Part shown: one piece after another, positions 21,421-33,599 of the stretch
Position numbering within the stretch: position 1 is the stretch's first letter
How the letters are laid out: the number at the start of each line of letters is the position of its first letter
Assembly (NCBI GenBank): GCA_903632075.3
Contig: CAHIKZ030005440.1
Span: 1,040,001-1,104,000 of the forward strand
Direction of reading: 5' to 3'
Source: Acanthosepion pharaonis
Taxonomy: Eukaryota; Mollusca; Cephalopoda; Sepiida; Sepiidae
Length of the DNA stretch: 64,000 nucleotides
The notes under the pieces: generated by a model
What the model saw: only the letters and a program-made list of their open reading frames with translations
What the model was told of the DNA's origin: nothing
Database searches by the model: none
Translations under genes and position numbers: made by a program

Positions 21421-23885
21421 GTGTTTGTCCTGACAGAAGAATCAATATTGTAAAATTAAGTGAAAGCTTTCAGCTGAACCAACTGTTTATGGTAATCAAA
21501 TGGCTACTCGGATTTCTGTGCCAAGTGAGTTTTTTGAATGCTGACAGTTTCTGCTGATGTGTGAGAGCGATACGGGTTGGGCCTAGGCTTCACCAGGTTA
21601 AGAGTGTAATGATCGGAAAAGCATTCTTTCATATGTCTAAGTATTATTCCAATTCTGATCATTGCTTTTTAAAACAATACAAATTGCCGAAGATTGAACA
21701 TAGTTAAAAAAAATTTGCATCATAGGAAAAAAAGATAGTCTTTTTGATATTTCTTGAGGGCATCTTTATCCATATTTGCCCAAATTTGAATCTTTCTTGT
21801 GACTTATTCTTGTCACTGTTGTTTAGTAATGAAATTAAAATGTCGGTCTGTGTATTTTGACGAAGAGGAAAAGAAATAAGATGAAAGAAATATTAGTCAA
21901 AATGGCTTAATACATCAAATAACAAATTGATTCTTTTTTTATTTTGCAGATACGGAGGACATTTTTTGGTAGTAGGTATATTATTATGATAATGTCGAGA
22001 TTATGGCAGTTAAGATGAAGACAACAGTCTGAACAATGTAAATAGTGTAAATAATTATAATAACTCATCTAAAAAATATAGAGAGATACTGAAGAAGGCC
22101 GAGTGTACAACAGCCGAAACGTCGTGAATATGGCAACGAAGATGAGGACAACAGTTCGAACAATGTAAATAGTGTAAATAATTACAATATCTCATCACAG
22201 AAATATAGACAAATCCTGACGAAGGTCGGAGTGTACAACGGCTGAAACGTCGTGGAAATGACAATAAAGAAAGAAAATCTCCTTTTGGTACACAGGTGAT
22301 CATGACTACACATTTTTCTTAATTATCTGCGAATTGCCATACAGTCCTGAGAATGACTGTGGAATGGTTTTTTGTTGTCTTCAATGGATGTGTGGGTCGT
22401 GTAAAGGGTAGTGGCTCAGAATTTAGATATAAAAGTTATCTCCCCCGTTTGTTTTTTAAATTTTGATTTTTTTTTTGCATTATTAACAATTGGTTAAACT
22501 GAAAATATTTTTTTTTATAAATAAATAGCTTTTAATATTTTTGTAAATTCTCGAGAACAAAAAGACAAATTGTATAAATTCCTTTTCATTATATGTCTAG
22601 GTTTTATTCCAATTCTAACCATCGCTTTTTAAAACAATAAACATTGCCGAAGAGTGAAAATAAACAATTTAATAAATAAAAATTGTTTATCATTTTTGCT
22701 GTAAAATATCAACAACAAAGACAATGTATAAATTCACTTTCAGATGTTTACGTTTTATTCCAATTTTAAACATCGCTTTTTAAAAACAATAAACAATGGC
22801 GATTATTGAAGGTACTTAAAAAAACTGTCATAGGAAAAGATGAGCTTTTCTTGCTGGCTTGTGTATCCATGTTTGCCAAAGTTTGAATCTTTCTTGTGAT
22901 TTATTCTTGATTTCTTGTCCCTGATGCTTAATGAAGGTAAGAAAATGACTGTCTGTGTATTTTGACGAAGAGGAAAAGAAATAAAATGAAAGAAATATTA
23001 ATCAAAATGACTTAATACTTCAAATAACTAATTCGTTCTTCTTTATATATCAGATATGGAAGACATTTTTTGGTGGGCGGTATATTATTAAGATGATGGA
23101 TATGCTATTTACACTGGAATCATCTACAATGATTGTTATTCAAGATTTATTAATATGTTTGCTGCCAGGTGGAATTCAAGTACCATTCCGTAAGCTTAAG
23201 TATTTTGTTTTTTGTTTTTTCTCCTTGATGTGGATCATTTATTTTTCTAAACTTTTCTAACCCCTTTTTATTTTTTCGAATTACAGCCTCCTAAGTGCAT
23301 TGGGATATTTTTATATTTTTTTTCTTTTGGAAATACTGAACAATTATATTTTTATTTCTATTTCAATTTTTCTTTCTAATTCTTCATTTAAAAAAATAAA
23401 TAAATTTAAGAAAGTTTCCAAATTTTTTTTTTTTTACATTATTAATAATTGGTCAAGCTGAAAATATTGTTTTTTTTTTAAATAAATAAACAGTGTTTAA
23501 TATTTTTGCAAATGCTCAAGAACAAAAAAAAGTATAGATTTCCTTTCATTATATGTCTAGGTTTTATTTAATTCAATCATCGCTTTTTAAAACAATAAAC
23601 ATTGCAGAGGATAAAAGGTAGTTAAAAAAGCTGTGTCATAGGAAAAATGTCCTTTTCTTGGGGGCATGTATCTCCAAATTGGAATCTTTCTTGTGACTGA
23701 TTCTTGATTTCTTGTCCCTGATAGTTAGTGATGTCAAAAAAAAAACATGACGGTTCGTGTATTTTGACGAAGAGGAAAAGAAATAAAATGAAAGAAATAC
23801 ATGTAAAATGACTCAATACTTCAAATAAGTAATTCGTCCTTCTTTTTATAGCAGATATGGAAGACATTTTTTTTTATCGGTTCCA
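21421..23885. repeat. ~950-bp imperfect tandem unit, three copies
   Basis: Landmarks recur in order: CATCGCTTTTTAAAACAATA, GAATCTTTCTTGTGA, GTATTTTGACGAAGAGGAAA, then a pyrimidine tract ending in CAG and ATATGGAAGACATTTTTT. Copies start near 21629, 22480 and 23430. The middle copy has an internal repeat of its first ~100 bases. Satellite monomers interrupt the first copy at 21993-22260. Function unknown. Confidence 0.6.
21993..22260 (+). repeat. 128-bp satellite, two units
   Basis: GAAGAAGGCCGAGTGTACAA and a CGAAACGTCGTG block occur, then a second diverged unit (GACGAAGGTCGGAGTGTACA). It is inserted in the ~950-bp repeat. The unit type matches 19430-19935. Confidence 0.8.
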
Positions 23886-24138
23886 AAAGGCAGGGCCTTA
23901 AAGCTGCTAAAAGTGGAACTTGCATCTCATCAAAGGAATACGAAAGAAATGGGCGTATTTCGCTAAAATATGTGTGTCATGGTGGGTCCTAGCCGTAAAG
24001 ATTACGTTCAAGCGTGAAACAGACTGTCGCCGATCGATGTTAGCATCAGTGTCCACTTTTATATTTACAGAAATTCTATCTCAGATATTGGTAACTTTTA
24101 CCTATAAATGGAACAGACCTATATTTTTATTATACCGA
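23886..24138. other. segment resembling the tail of the 1259-1466 element
   Basis: CACTTTTATATTTACAGAAA and the following ~50 bases resemble 1394-1460. The 74-residue frame at 23920-24144 has no family I recognise. Confidence 0.35.
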
Positions 24139-24447
24139 GTGTAACAGCAAAATTGTCCAAATTGTGTAACAGCAAAATTGTCCAAATTGTGTAACAGCAA
24201 AATTGTCCAATTGTTAAAAGAAGATTTGAACCATTATATCTTAGAAATGATTAAAGATATCTTACTGCAATTCTCCAAGGTTTTTATAACGCTATTGGAC
24301 TCTACTTTGAGCTATAAGAATGTATAATTACTTCCCAATCTTAACAGAAGAATCGTGATGAAATCGATCATAAACCCAAATGACATGTTCATCATTAATT
24401 AACCATAGCTAAGGATAAGAAGCTCATGTAGGATTTAAAATAAAGTT

Positions 24448-24505
<58 letters not shown>

Positions 24506-25104
24506 TTTTCCAACTTATTCGAGATTATTTTTGCCTGCTAACTTTCTAAATTTCTGTCCTGGAGTAAAAACGTGCCTCACATGTTTCACGACTGATTTAA
24601 TTTCCAAGCCCTTTTTTTCTCTGCTCTTTAGACTGTCATAGCTGAAACTTTTCTCTCACGTACCAAACGTCTTATAGATTGAGTTGGATCTTTTCTAATT
24701 GATCTATTCAACTCTTAAAATGAAGTGATGATTCCACATCCAGTTTTTCTCTCTACTATTCCCTCTTTTTTAAACTTATTTACCATTTACCATTCTCTTG
24801 ATGGTTCTTGAATGGATTTTGAAGATGGAAGCCAGAGAATGAATGTTGGTACCATTACTCAAAGCCTGAATGATATTTTCCCTCACACCATTACTCATTT
24901 AGGAAGATGGTGTGGCTGACACAAAGCGATTTTAACCAGTTCTCTTTATAGCTGAATAACTCAAAAGATTTTTCTGTGATTCTTACAACAAATGGTGTCA
25001 AGATAGCTAAACGTCTTATCTGAAAACTTAGAAAAAAGAAACTTAATAAGTCTAGTGGATTTTTAGATATTAAGCATTTTGTGTGATGGACAATTATGCT
25101 GTTA
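24139..25104 (-). pseudogene. mariner/IS630-like transposon with transposase remnant
   Basis: Terminal inverted repeats: GTGTAACAGCAAAATTGTCC at 24139 and its inverse with one mismatch ending at 25104. The left repeat is triplicated with a 25-bp period (24141, 24166, 24191). On the minus strand from the ATG at 24898 a helix-turn-helix start is readable (NIIQALSNGTNIHSLAS), then broken frames with SIRRLVRERKVSAMTV-like and VKHVRH codons. The catalytic domain is absent. An (AT)n tract at 24453-24503 occupies part of the interior. No clear TA target duplication is visible. Confidence 0.6.
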
Positions 25105-25780
25105 CACGATTTTGATAATGTTGCTGTTAATAAATCGTTAACCGTTACAGATCAACATAATCTAAAATTAGTAATTCCATAAAAATCATCCAGCTCGGTG
25201 TACCTCAGTGGTTCATGAGTCTTGTCTTTGTCGATCAACAGAGAGAAAAAGATATGAGAGACGCAAAAGGGTTCTTATCTTATGGATTTTACCGAGACGT
25301 TCAAACACGCTCGTTCTGCGAGTGAATTTATGCTTCAGTAGAACAAGCCCCGAGGGTTTTCGCAAAGGGGTTTCGACCTGGATATTTCTGCTTCGAGGCT
25401 GGAGATCACAGGTGAAATCTCTATAGAAAGCTGATTCAGCAAAAAATGTGGTTTTCTTTCCATTCACGCGAACATGCGAGTTTGTTGTTAAGCGCATAAC
25501 GATGTGTCGTTGGAAAGTTCTCGACCCGGACAAATCTGTCCATAGGAATCTATGGACAGTTTTGGTCGGGTCGAGAACTGTCCATATATAATCAGAACTG
25601 GAGTGAGCGAACAACTTGACCATCTTTCCTTAGCAGAATCATTGCAATACAAAAATTACCATAACCCCGAAGATGGCATTAAAAATCGTTGTCTGTTCGT
25701 ACTTGACTCTAAATCAATTTTAGTTTGCCCGAATTTCTAAGATGAGAAGCTATCATTATTTACATGAGAACTATTTTCCT
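25105..25780. other. unassigned GC-balanced segment with hairpin and 136-codon frame
   Basis: A minus-strand frame of 136 codons (25213-25623) has mixed composition unlike the repeats, but I recognise no family. Within it a palindrome at about 25518-25580 has arms GTTCTCGACCCG and CGGGTCGAGAAC, plus inner arms TCTGTCCATAG and CTATGGACAG. The frame could be a decayed transposon gene or chance. Confidence 0.35.
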
Positions 25781-25784
25781 CTAG

Positions 25785-26110
25785 TGTCTGTCTATATTTC
25801 TGAGATGAGGTATTATGTAGACTATTTACATTATTCAGACTATTGTCATCATCTTTGTTGCCATATTTATTACAACGTTTCGGCCTTTCAGTATTTGTCT
25901 ATATTTCTGAGATGAGGTATTATGTACACTATTTACATTATTCGGTCTATTGTCCTGATTTTTGTTGCCATATTTATTACAAAGTTTCGGCCTTTCAGTA
26001 TCTGTCTATATTTCTGAGATGAGGTATTATGTACACTATTTACATTATTCGGACTATTGTCCTCATCTTTGTCGCCATATTTATTACAATGTTTCGGCCT
26101 TTTCAGGTGA
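25785..26110 (-). repeat. 107-bp satellite, three to four units, reverse orientation
   Basis: Inverse of the 107-bp monomer (TTACAACGTTTCGGCCTTTCA-like text near 25870 and 25980). It leads directly into the reverse SINE head at 26110-26430, preserving the head-then-array order. Confidence 0.85.
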
Positions 26111-26430
26111 GGTATTATGTACACTATTTACATTTTTCGAACTATTGTCCTCATCCTTATTGCCAGATTTATCACAACGTTTCGGCCGTTGTATGCTCCG
26201 GCCTTGTTCAGGTGGTTGGAATGTCGAACTGAACCCTTTATTTCGCTCACTGGGGTAGACTGTTCTAGTTCCACGTGCCATGTCTAATAGATGTCAGTTA
26301 CCAGTTATTTCCTGTTAATTCACCTCTCCAAGTACTCCACTGCCTTAACCGGGTATTGAACTCACAACTCTTTGGGTCCTGTCACTGGATCTAACCAACG
26401 CTTTTATCCACTGTGCCATGTGTCCTTCCT
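26110..26430 (-). mobile_element. satellite-linked SINE head (family S), reverse
   Basis: Inverse of the 9673-10020 head: GTTTCGGCCGTTGTATGCTC, then CTAGTTCCACGTGCCATG, then CCGGGTATTGAACTCACA (B box) and CCACTGTGCCATGTGTCC (A box). The first satellite unit at its 3' side keeps most of the hairpin (GCTCCGGCC...). Confidence 0.75.
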
Positions 26431-26635
26431 CTTTTTTGTTGCTTTTATCATTGACGTTTCAGCCGTTGTGTACTCCAGCCTTCTTCACAGAGGTACTTAT
26501 GGATCCGGGTAAGGTTCAGGAAATTTTTTATCTGCAACTCTTATTACATCTACAGGGTTAGATTATTCACGTTCCGTTATTTCATATCTCGTGATATCTC
26601 GTCTGGTTCATAATACTGTTCAGTTATTGTACACC
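26431..26635. other. unassigned sequence with a partial satellite motif
   Basis: GACGTTTCAGCCGTTGTGTA and CTCCAGCCTTCTTCACAG at 26453-26490 are one inverted hairpin motif of the satellite family. The remainder is featureless. Confidence 0.45.
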
Positions 26636-26850
26636 TTGATTCTGCAATTTTGACTTCAATTCCTGGGTCAGGCAATGCGTAAGGTATGACTACATCTGTT
26701 CTCTCTTCCGGCACTAGCTTTGGGTTAAATACCTGGACAGAATGGGATTTTGAGTCTTGACTAGCAACCAGTCTAGGAGAAGGAAATTCTTAATTAAAGA
26801 ACGGTTCGTTTTGGAGCTTATAATAGCACTCCGCCAAAAACGAAAAGTAC
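26636..26850 (+). mobile_element. SINE family V, body only
   Basis: GTAAGGTATGACTACATCTG, then CTAGCAACCAGTCTAGGAGA, then TTCTTAATTAAAG match the body of the SINE at 41968. The tRNA-like head is not recognisable. 26851-27000 is featureless. Confidence 0.5.
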
Positions 26851-27002
26851 TAAAGCATTATCCACAGTAGTAAGACTGTGTTTCCACAAACCATATCGAT
26901 GTTAAAAATGAAGACGTTTATAATCCATTCAGCCGTTTATTACACCTGATAATCCCTTAAGGAGTTTATGTGCTGGCGATAATCTAATAAAAATAAAAGA
27001 TG

Positions 27003-27280
27003 TCAAGCATTATCTTCTGTCTTCTTAATTCTTGTTCTTTTATTGTCCTCTCTCCTTAATAGTAATTTTTCTCATATTCTCCAACATTCTTGGATCTTAG
27101 TGGCTTTCTTGCCTTTGATCTTCAAAAACTGAAATGTAATGTCAATCGTTATCTTCTGTATTTTTAATTCTTGTTCTTTTATTGTCCTCTCTCCTTAATA
27201 GTAATTTTTCTCATATTCTCTAACGCTCAGTAACATCTTAGTGACTTTATTTCCTTACATGGTGCGAAATAAAATATAAT
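27003..27280 (+). repeat. LINE family A2 3' tail units
   Basis: About two copies of the family A2 tail: GTCTTCTTAATTCTTGTTCT, TTATTGTCCTCTCTCCTTAA, then TTTGATCTTCAAAAACTGAA (which encodes FDLQK), as in 49600-50395. It lies just upstream of another LINE A fragment. Confidence 0.7.
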
Positions 27281-27359
27281 AGACTCTCATATTATAATAT
27301 ACTTTTATTTAAATGATCCATGCTTATGACACAATTATTTACTTCTATCTTCGCAGTAA

Positions 27360-28320
<961 letters not shown>

Positions 28321-28430
28321 TTAAATAACAAAACAAAAAAACAAAAAAAAAACCTGTGATCGCACTTTGATCTTAGATTACCCTTATAATTCGTTAAGGG
28401 CTTAATTAGTTCATATATCGACTTATATAG

Positions 28431-28700
28431 AAGGCACGATGGCATAATGGTTAGCGGAGAGCTAAGTTCGAATTCCAGTCAAGTATGTTATATTCACTTA
28501 CGTTCAAATAACCTTGGGAAAAGTATGATTCTATTCTTTCTTCTCGCAGCTAATAGTAAATACCAGGGCTGACTGGGTCCTATAGCCTTGGGTGTAAGCG
28601 GTCTAGGAAAAAGACAATTATGAATTCAAAACATGCAACGACGAAATAGACAGCCTCAGCAATCTGGCCAAGCGTGACGAGTACGGCGTTATTCCTGAAG
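28431..28700 (+). mobile_element. tRNA-derived SINE, family V
   Basis: A box TGGCATAATGG at 28440-28450; B box AAGTTCGAATTCC at 28464-28476. The body has GGGAAAAGTATGATTCTATT and ATGAATTCAAAACATGCAAC. Same family as 7690 and 41968. 28701-28842 is featureless. Confidence 0.7.
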
Positions 28701-28842
28701 ACATAGCCAATCAAAGAGGGGATGTTGCAATGATTGAGAAGGCTCTTTATTTGGAAAAAATTCGAATAAGTTTTCATCCTTGGTACCTTTTATTTATATC
28801 CACTAACATAAGATGACTTACAGTTATTAATCTGGAATCTTA

Positions 28843-28858
28843 CTTATTATAAAACGCA

Positions 28859-28893
<35 letters not shown>

Positions 28894-29498
28894 TGTGTGT
28901 CTATACGTTTATTTATTGGATCGAATTTTCTACATTTTTCAACCGATTTTGACAGCGCCAAAAATTGGAAAAACACAATTGTTTTTGCACAAAATCAATT
29001 TGAAAACACGATAAAACACGATTCTGTCGCCAGAATGAAAGGGGGACAACTCATATCGAGTTATACTTATTATAAAACCCAGGTTGTTTGTGTGTGTGTG
29101 TGTGTTTATATATGGGATCGGATTTCCTACATTTTTCAACCGATTCAACAAAACTTCACTTCTTTTTGGCAGGTAGTGTTTCTTATTGTCTTGCACAGTT
29201 TTTTCTTTATTTTTACATTCAGAATGCTTTAAAAATTCCATTTACAAGACAATTGTTTATAATAAAATTCTATTCAATCGATAGACTCATAACGATTAAA
29301 AACAATGATTTTATTTGAGTTTGGGTTTGACCAATTCGTAAAAAAAAACCAAAAAAAAAAAAACTAATTAAGACATGCGTGTCTGTCAACCTTAAACAAT
29401 AATCTTTGTCAATTTTATTTTTCAGTCTTTATGATGGTCGATACTTGATCTATCTCTTACTGTTACATCCCCGGGCAACGCCGGGCTCTACTGCTAGT
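28843..29498 (-). mobile_element. dispersed element G, copy 3
   Basis: Reverse copy, ending CGGGCAACGCCGGGCTCTAC then TGCTAG. (GT)n tracts at 28861-28901 and 29089-29105 sit at the same internal positions as in 8043-8760. Compared with copy 2, a piece between the first CAACCGATTT and the CAGCGCCAAAAATTGG block is deleted. Confidence 0.65.
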
Positions 29499-29522
29499 AC
29501 AATAATAAGTTAATACACAGTC

Positions 29523-30003
29523 CTGTAGCAGTGTAAGTCCGCCATTTTAATACAACATTTTGATACTACCTGTGATATCATAACTATGAGTTATTAACCC
29601 TTTGGAGAAGGTGACTCATTTGGATTTTCAGTCCCAAGACGGGATCTTTTTCAAATGCCATTGAAACAGAAAACAAAATGATTATGCAATCGCAGAACAG
29701 CAAATTATCATAGAAACCAGTTATTTAAAGGCTGAAATATGCAAAAATTGCGAGAATCAATCTGATTGGCTGATATGAAGACTACCCAGCCAATCTTGAG
29801 GATTGTATTATCGGATCAACGGATCGCCCCAGTCGTCTTCTTTGTCAATCGACTTTTCGTTAAGAGTTAGACAAGAAGCTGGACATTTATGACTCCAGTT
29901 TTACGCGATTAATTAAACGTCGGTGAAGTCGAATTAGCGTTAGTCTATATTATAAATAATCAAAATACATAAATAAAATGGTTGCTGATACATTATGTTT
30001 ACA
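29523..30003 (+). other. possible solo LTR or promoter-like repeat
   Basis: It starts TGTAGCAG and ends TGTTTACA. It contains ATTTAAAGG (TATA-like), ATTGGCTGA (inverse CCAAT) and a downstream AATAAA (29974). There is no target duplication or second LTR. This is a guess from composition and layout. Confidence 0.2.
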
Positions 30004-30027
30004 AATCCCCCAAATTTATACACAGAT

Positions 30028-30245
30028 ATCCTCAAGGACACATGGTCTAGTACATAAAGACGTTGGTTAGATCTAGCGACTAGAGTTGTGAGTTCAATAC
30101 CAGGCAACCAAATACTTGGAGAGTTGAGTTAAAGGGAAATGACTGAGACATCCGGAAGAGGCATGACAAGTGGAACTAGAACAATCTACTCCGTTGAACG
30201 AAATAAAGGATTCGGTTTGAAATTCTAATCAACTGAATGAAGGCC
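30028..30245 (+). mobile_element. satellite-linked SINE head (family S), diverged
   Basis: CTCAAGGACACATGGTCTAG, GACGTTGGTTAGATCTAGCG and GAGTTCAATACCAGG (B box). The body is GAGACATCCGGAAGAGGCAT, then GTGGAACTAGAACAATCTAC. It passes directly into the satellite array that follows. Confidence 0.7.
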
Positions 30246-31232
30246 GAAAGTTTGAGAATATGGCAATGGAAATGAGGGCAACAGATCGAATAATGTAAAT
30301 AATGCAAGTAATCATAATACCTCATCTCAGAGATATAGAGACATCCTGAAGAAGGCCGGAGCATACAAAGGCCGAAAATACGTGAATATGGCAATGAAGA
30401 TGAGGATAACTGTCCGAATAATGTAAATAATGCAAGTAATCATAAAACCTAATCTCAGAGATATAGATAAATCCTGTAAAAGGCCGGAGCATACAAAGGC
30501 CGAAAATACGTGAATATGGCAATGAAGATGAGGATAGCAGTTCGGATAATGTAAATAATGCAAGTAATCATAATACTTCATCTCAGAGATATCGACAGAT
30601 CGTGAAGAAGGCTGGAGCATACAACGGCTGAAATGTTGTGAATATGACAATGAAAATGAGGATAGCAGCCCGGATAATGTAAATAATGCAAGTAACCATA
30701 ATACCTGTTCTCAGAGATAGAGACTGATCCTGAAGAAGGCCGGAGCATACAACGGCTGAAACGTTGTGAATATGACAATGAAAATGAGGATAGCAGCCCG
30801 GATAATGTAAATAATGCAAGTATCCATAATACCTGTTCTCAGAGATAGAGACTGATCCTGAAGAAGGCCGGAGCATACAACGGCTGAAACGTTGTGAATA
30901 TGGCAATGAAAATGAGGATAACAGTCCGGATAATGTAAATAATGCAAGTAATCATAATACCTGATCTCAGAGACATAGATAGGTCCTGAAGAAGGCTGGA
31001 GGATACAAAGGTCGAAACGTTGTGAATATATCAATGAAGATGCGGATAACAATCCGAATAATGTAAATAATGCAAGTAATCATTCTCAGTGATATAGACA
31101 GATCCTGAAGAAGGCCGGAGCATACAAAAGACGGAATGTTGTGAATATGGCAATGAAGATGAGGATAGCAGTCCGAATAATGTAAATAATGCAAGTAATC
31201 AGGATACCTCATCTCAGAGATATAGACAGATA
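30240..31232 (+). repeat. 128-bp satellite array (family 3)
   Basis: About eight monomers. The unit contains CCTGAAGAAGGCCGGAGCAT, then CAACGGCTGAAACGTTGTG (or AAAGGCCGAAAATACGTG), then GGATAATGTAAATAATGCAA. Spacing is 128 bp (for example 30370 to 30498). The CTGAAGA-hairpin-GAAAC block is intact in several units (30730-30765 and 30858-30893). Confidence 0.9.
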
Positions 31233-31560
31233 GCATTCTATAGATATAGAGAAATTCGTATCGTAATCAATCACTCACAGAAATGAATCTAATCTTCTAA
31301 AATCTCTGATTTTCGTCCAGAAATTAAGGTCATTTTCTTAATTCTCCATACGACTGCTATTTACTTTACTGCTAAGTTTTCTTTCTGTGCTTACGCCAAC
31401 CTTTCCATAAACATTTACTGATCTGTTGTAAATGTTTCCCACCCTCTATACTTCTATAAACGAAAATTCTGACGGCGTTTCGCTTTATGTGTCTAGACAG
31501 AAGTCGATTTAAAACGAAAATCATGTTTAAGAAAAAAGATGTTAATTCTAAAAAAAAATT
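31233..31560. other. unassigned sequence
   Basis: AT-rich, non-repetitive sequence with no recognisable gene or RNA. Confidence 0.5.
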
Positions 31561-31619
31561 ATCCCAGCCTTCTAGACAATTTCCTGTTTATAGCTTAAAC
31601 ATTAAGTCCACCTTGCATA

Positions 31620-32135
31620 CTTGTAAATCTCCCTCTCGTCCGTGCATCGAATACTTCTAGTCTGGCGTTTCTGTATTGTATCTTGGGATTTTTGAAAAAT
31701 CGAAAGAAGAATCAGCAACATTATCGACGTTAACTGGCATCTCGGCTTCAGTCGCATTCCCACCGTCATAACATAACTTTCCTTTGACTCCTCTATAATT
31801 ATTTTAATGTTAGTTGTTCTGATGAGATTTCCTCTGTGGTACCTCGATCTTACGCAGTACTAGATTGGCAAATAGGTCCCATTATTTTATTTTTCAAATT
31901 GCTCGTTACGAACATAGATTCTACGTTACCAGTTTCTTCCCTCGCACTTCTCGCTTGTGGAACTCTCCTCCAAATTCCTGTTTATCTGTCTACCATGATC
32001 TTTAAGTGCCTCCCTAATTATTGTTCTTTTATTGTCCTCTTTCATTCTTTCTCTCTCAGTAACTCGTTCTGCCTCCTTACATATGTTTATGTATATTTGG
32101 GCAACAACCTCTCTTTTAAACAACTTTTGTAAAAC
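31620..32135 (+). pseudogene. LINE family A fragment
   Basis: Broken frames keep the order of family A: CAACATTATCGACGT (…NIIG…), GGCATCTCGGCTTCAGTCGC (…ASRLQS…), then CTCGCACTTCTCGCTTGTGG and ACTCTCCTCCAAATTCC, which equals the SLALLACGTLL word. The 98-residue frame at 31836-32132 covers the end. It is heavily decayed. Confidence 0.55.
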
Positions 32136-32535
32136 ATATCAGAAAATGGAGAATTTTATAATTTTTTTGTTTTTATTTTTATTTTATTTTATTTTATTTT
32201 TTTTCAGCTTTCTTACATTTTTCCGTTTGGAAAGGAATTGAGGTAATTCAAAAACTGTCCATACTGTCTATTAGGCCCTATATATTAAGAATCAATACAA
32301 AGATTTAAAGAGCAATGTTAATGTGATTAATGGTGAAATCACTTCGCTAACAAGACTTAATGAAACATTAACTTACTATCAATTCCTTGAATAGTTTCAA
32401 CTTATTACAAAAGAGGTTACGAATTACGACGGACAGGCCGAAATTTTTTTAAAAAATAGATGAATTTAGCACGTAGAGAAATGTTATATAACTTTTTATA
32501 CATAACAGTATGGGCCGAAATGGTTTTTTCATTCA
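32136..32535. other. T-rich and unassigned sequence
   Basis: (TTTTA)n-like stretch at 32160-32205, then AT-rich sequence without features. Confidence 0.5.
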
Positions 32536-32539
32536 AGTA

Positions 32540-33370
32540 AGGCAATAAAGACACCAAGACGCAAGTAGGTAACTGAGTGTGAGAGTATATGAGAAAATTG
32601 CTATTAAGGACAATAAAAGATCAATATTTAAGAAGACAGAAGATATCAATTGACATTGGATTTCAGTTTCTGAAGATCAAAGGAAATAAAGCCACTAAGA
32701 TGCAAGAGGGTTACTGAATGTTAGAGAATAGGAGAAAATTACTATTTAGGAGAGAGGACAATAAAAGAACAAGAATTAAGAAGACAGAAGATAAAGATTG
32801 ACATTGCATTTCAATTTTGGAAGAACAAAGGCAATAAAGCCACTAAGGTGCAAGGGGTTACTGAATGTTAGAGAATATGAAAAAAATTAACATTAAGGAG
32901 AGAGGACAATAAAAGAACAAGAATTAAGAAGACAGAAGATAACGATTGACATTGCATTTCAATTTTTGACGATCAAAGGTAATAAAGCCACTAAGCTGCA
33001 AGGGTTACAGAATATTAGAGAATATGAGAAAAATTACTATTAAGGAGAGAGGACAATAAAAGAACAAGAATTAAGAAGACAAACGATAACGATTGACATT
33101 TACATTTCAATTTTTGAAGATCAATGTTGACTGGGAAGCAAGAAGACGGAAGAAAGTTCCACAAGCGACAAGAAACTGTTACGTTTAGCCATTTCACCTG
33201 TAAAATGATGAGACCTAGCCGCCAATCTAGTACTGTGCTTAAATTCGTAAAGTCTAGGTACCATAGAGGGAAGTAATATTTATTTTGGAAATATAAAAAT
33301 GTGGCCCAAGGAGGGATAGGATACGACATGTCTTCAGTCTGTCTTATCTGAAACCTAGCTAGCCACAATT
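32540..33370 (-). pseudogene. LINE family A2: RT C-terminus with tandem 3' ends
   Basis: Minus strand: the 117-codon frame 33015-33368 has SRLWNFLPSSCFPVNIDLQKL-like codons. It is then followed downstream (32540-33010) by about three further ~150-bp copies of the last codons plus 3' UTR (plus-strand text CAATAAAGCCACTAAG, GAACAAGAATTAAGAAGACA, ATTGACATTGCATTTCAATT). It mirrors the array at 49600-50395. Confidence 0.7.
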
Positions 33371-33539
33371 ACTGACCCAAACACCCGGCAGTATTCCTTA
33401 CACCAAAAGAACACATTTTTACTTACCATTCTTACTACAGTCACCATAATACCTCAAGTCTCGATGTAGTCCTAACTAGTTCCCATATGTACAATATCGA
33501 CTTTATTTACAATTATTTATTTATCATTAATCGTGGCAG
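33371..33539. other. unassigned sequence
   Basis: AT-rich, no recognisable feature. Confidence 0.4.
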
Positions 33540-33599
33540 AAACATCAGTTCACTGGACGGAATAAATGCGGGACTACACTGTTGTGAAAATTTATTGAA

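Noticed and set aside
25552..25740. 62-codon plus-strand frame after the palindrome
   Set aside because: Short, no family, and opposite to the longer frame; no evidence for coding.
29523..30003. Confident LTR call
   Set aside because: Only TG...CA ends and promoter-like words; no target duplication, partner LTR or internal coding region.
30327..31236. Repeated minus-strand frames with CSGLLQDLSI words
   Set aside because: Translation of the 128-bp satellite, not a repeat protein.
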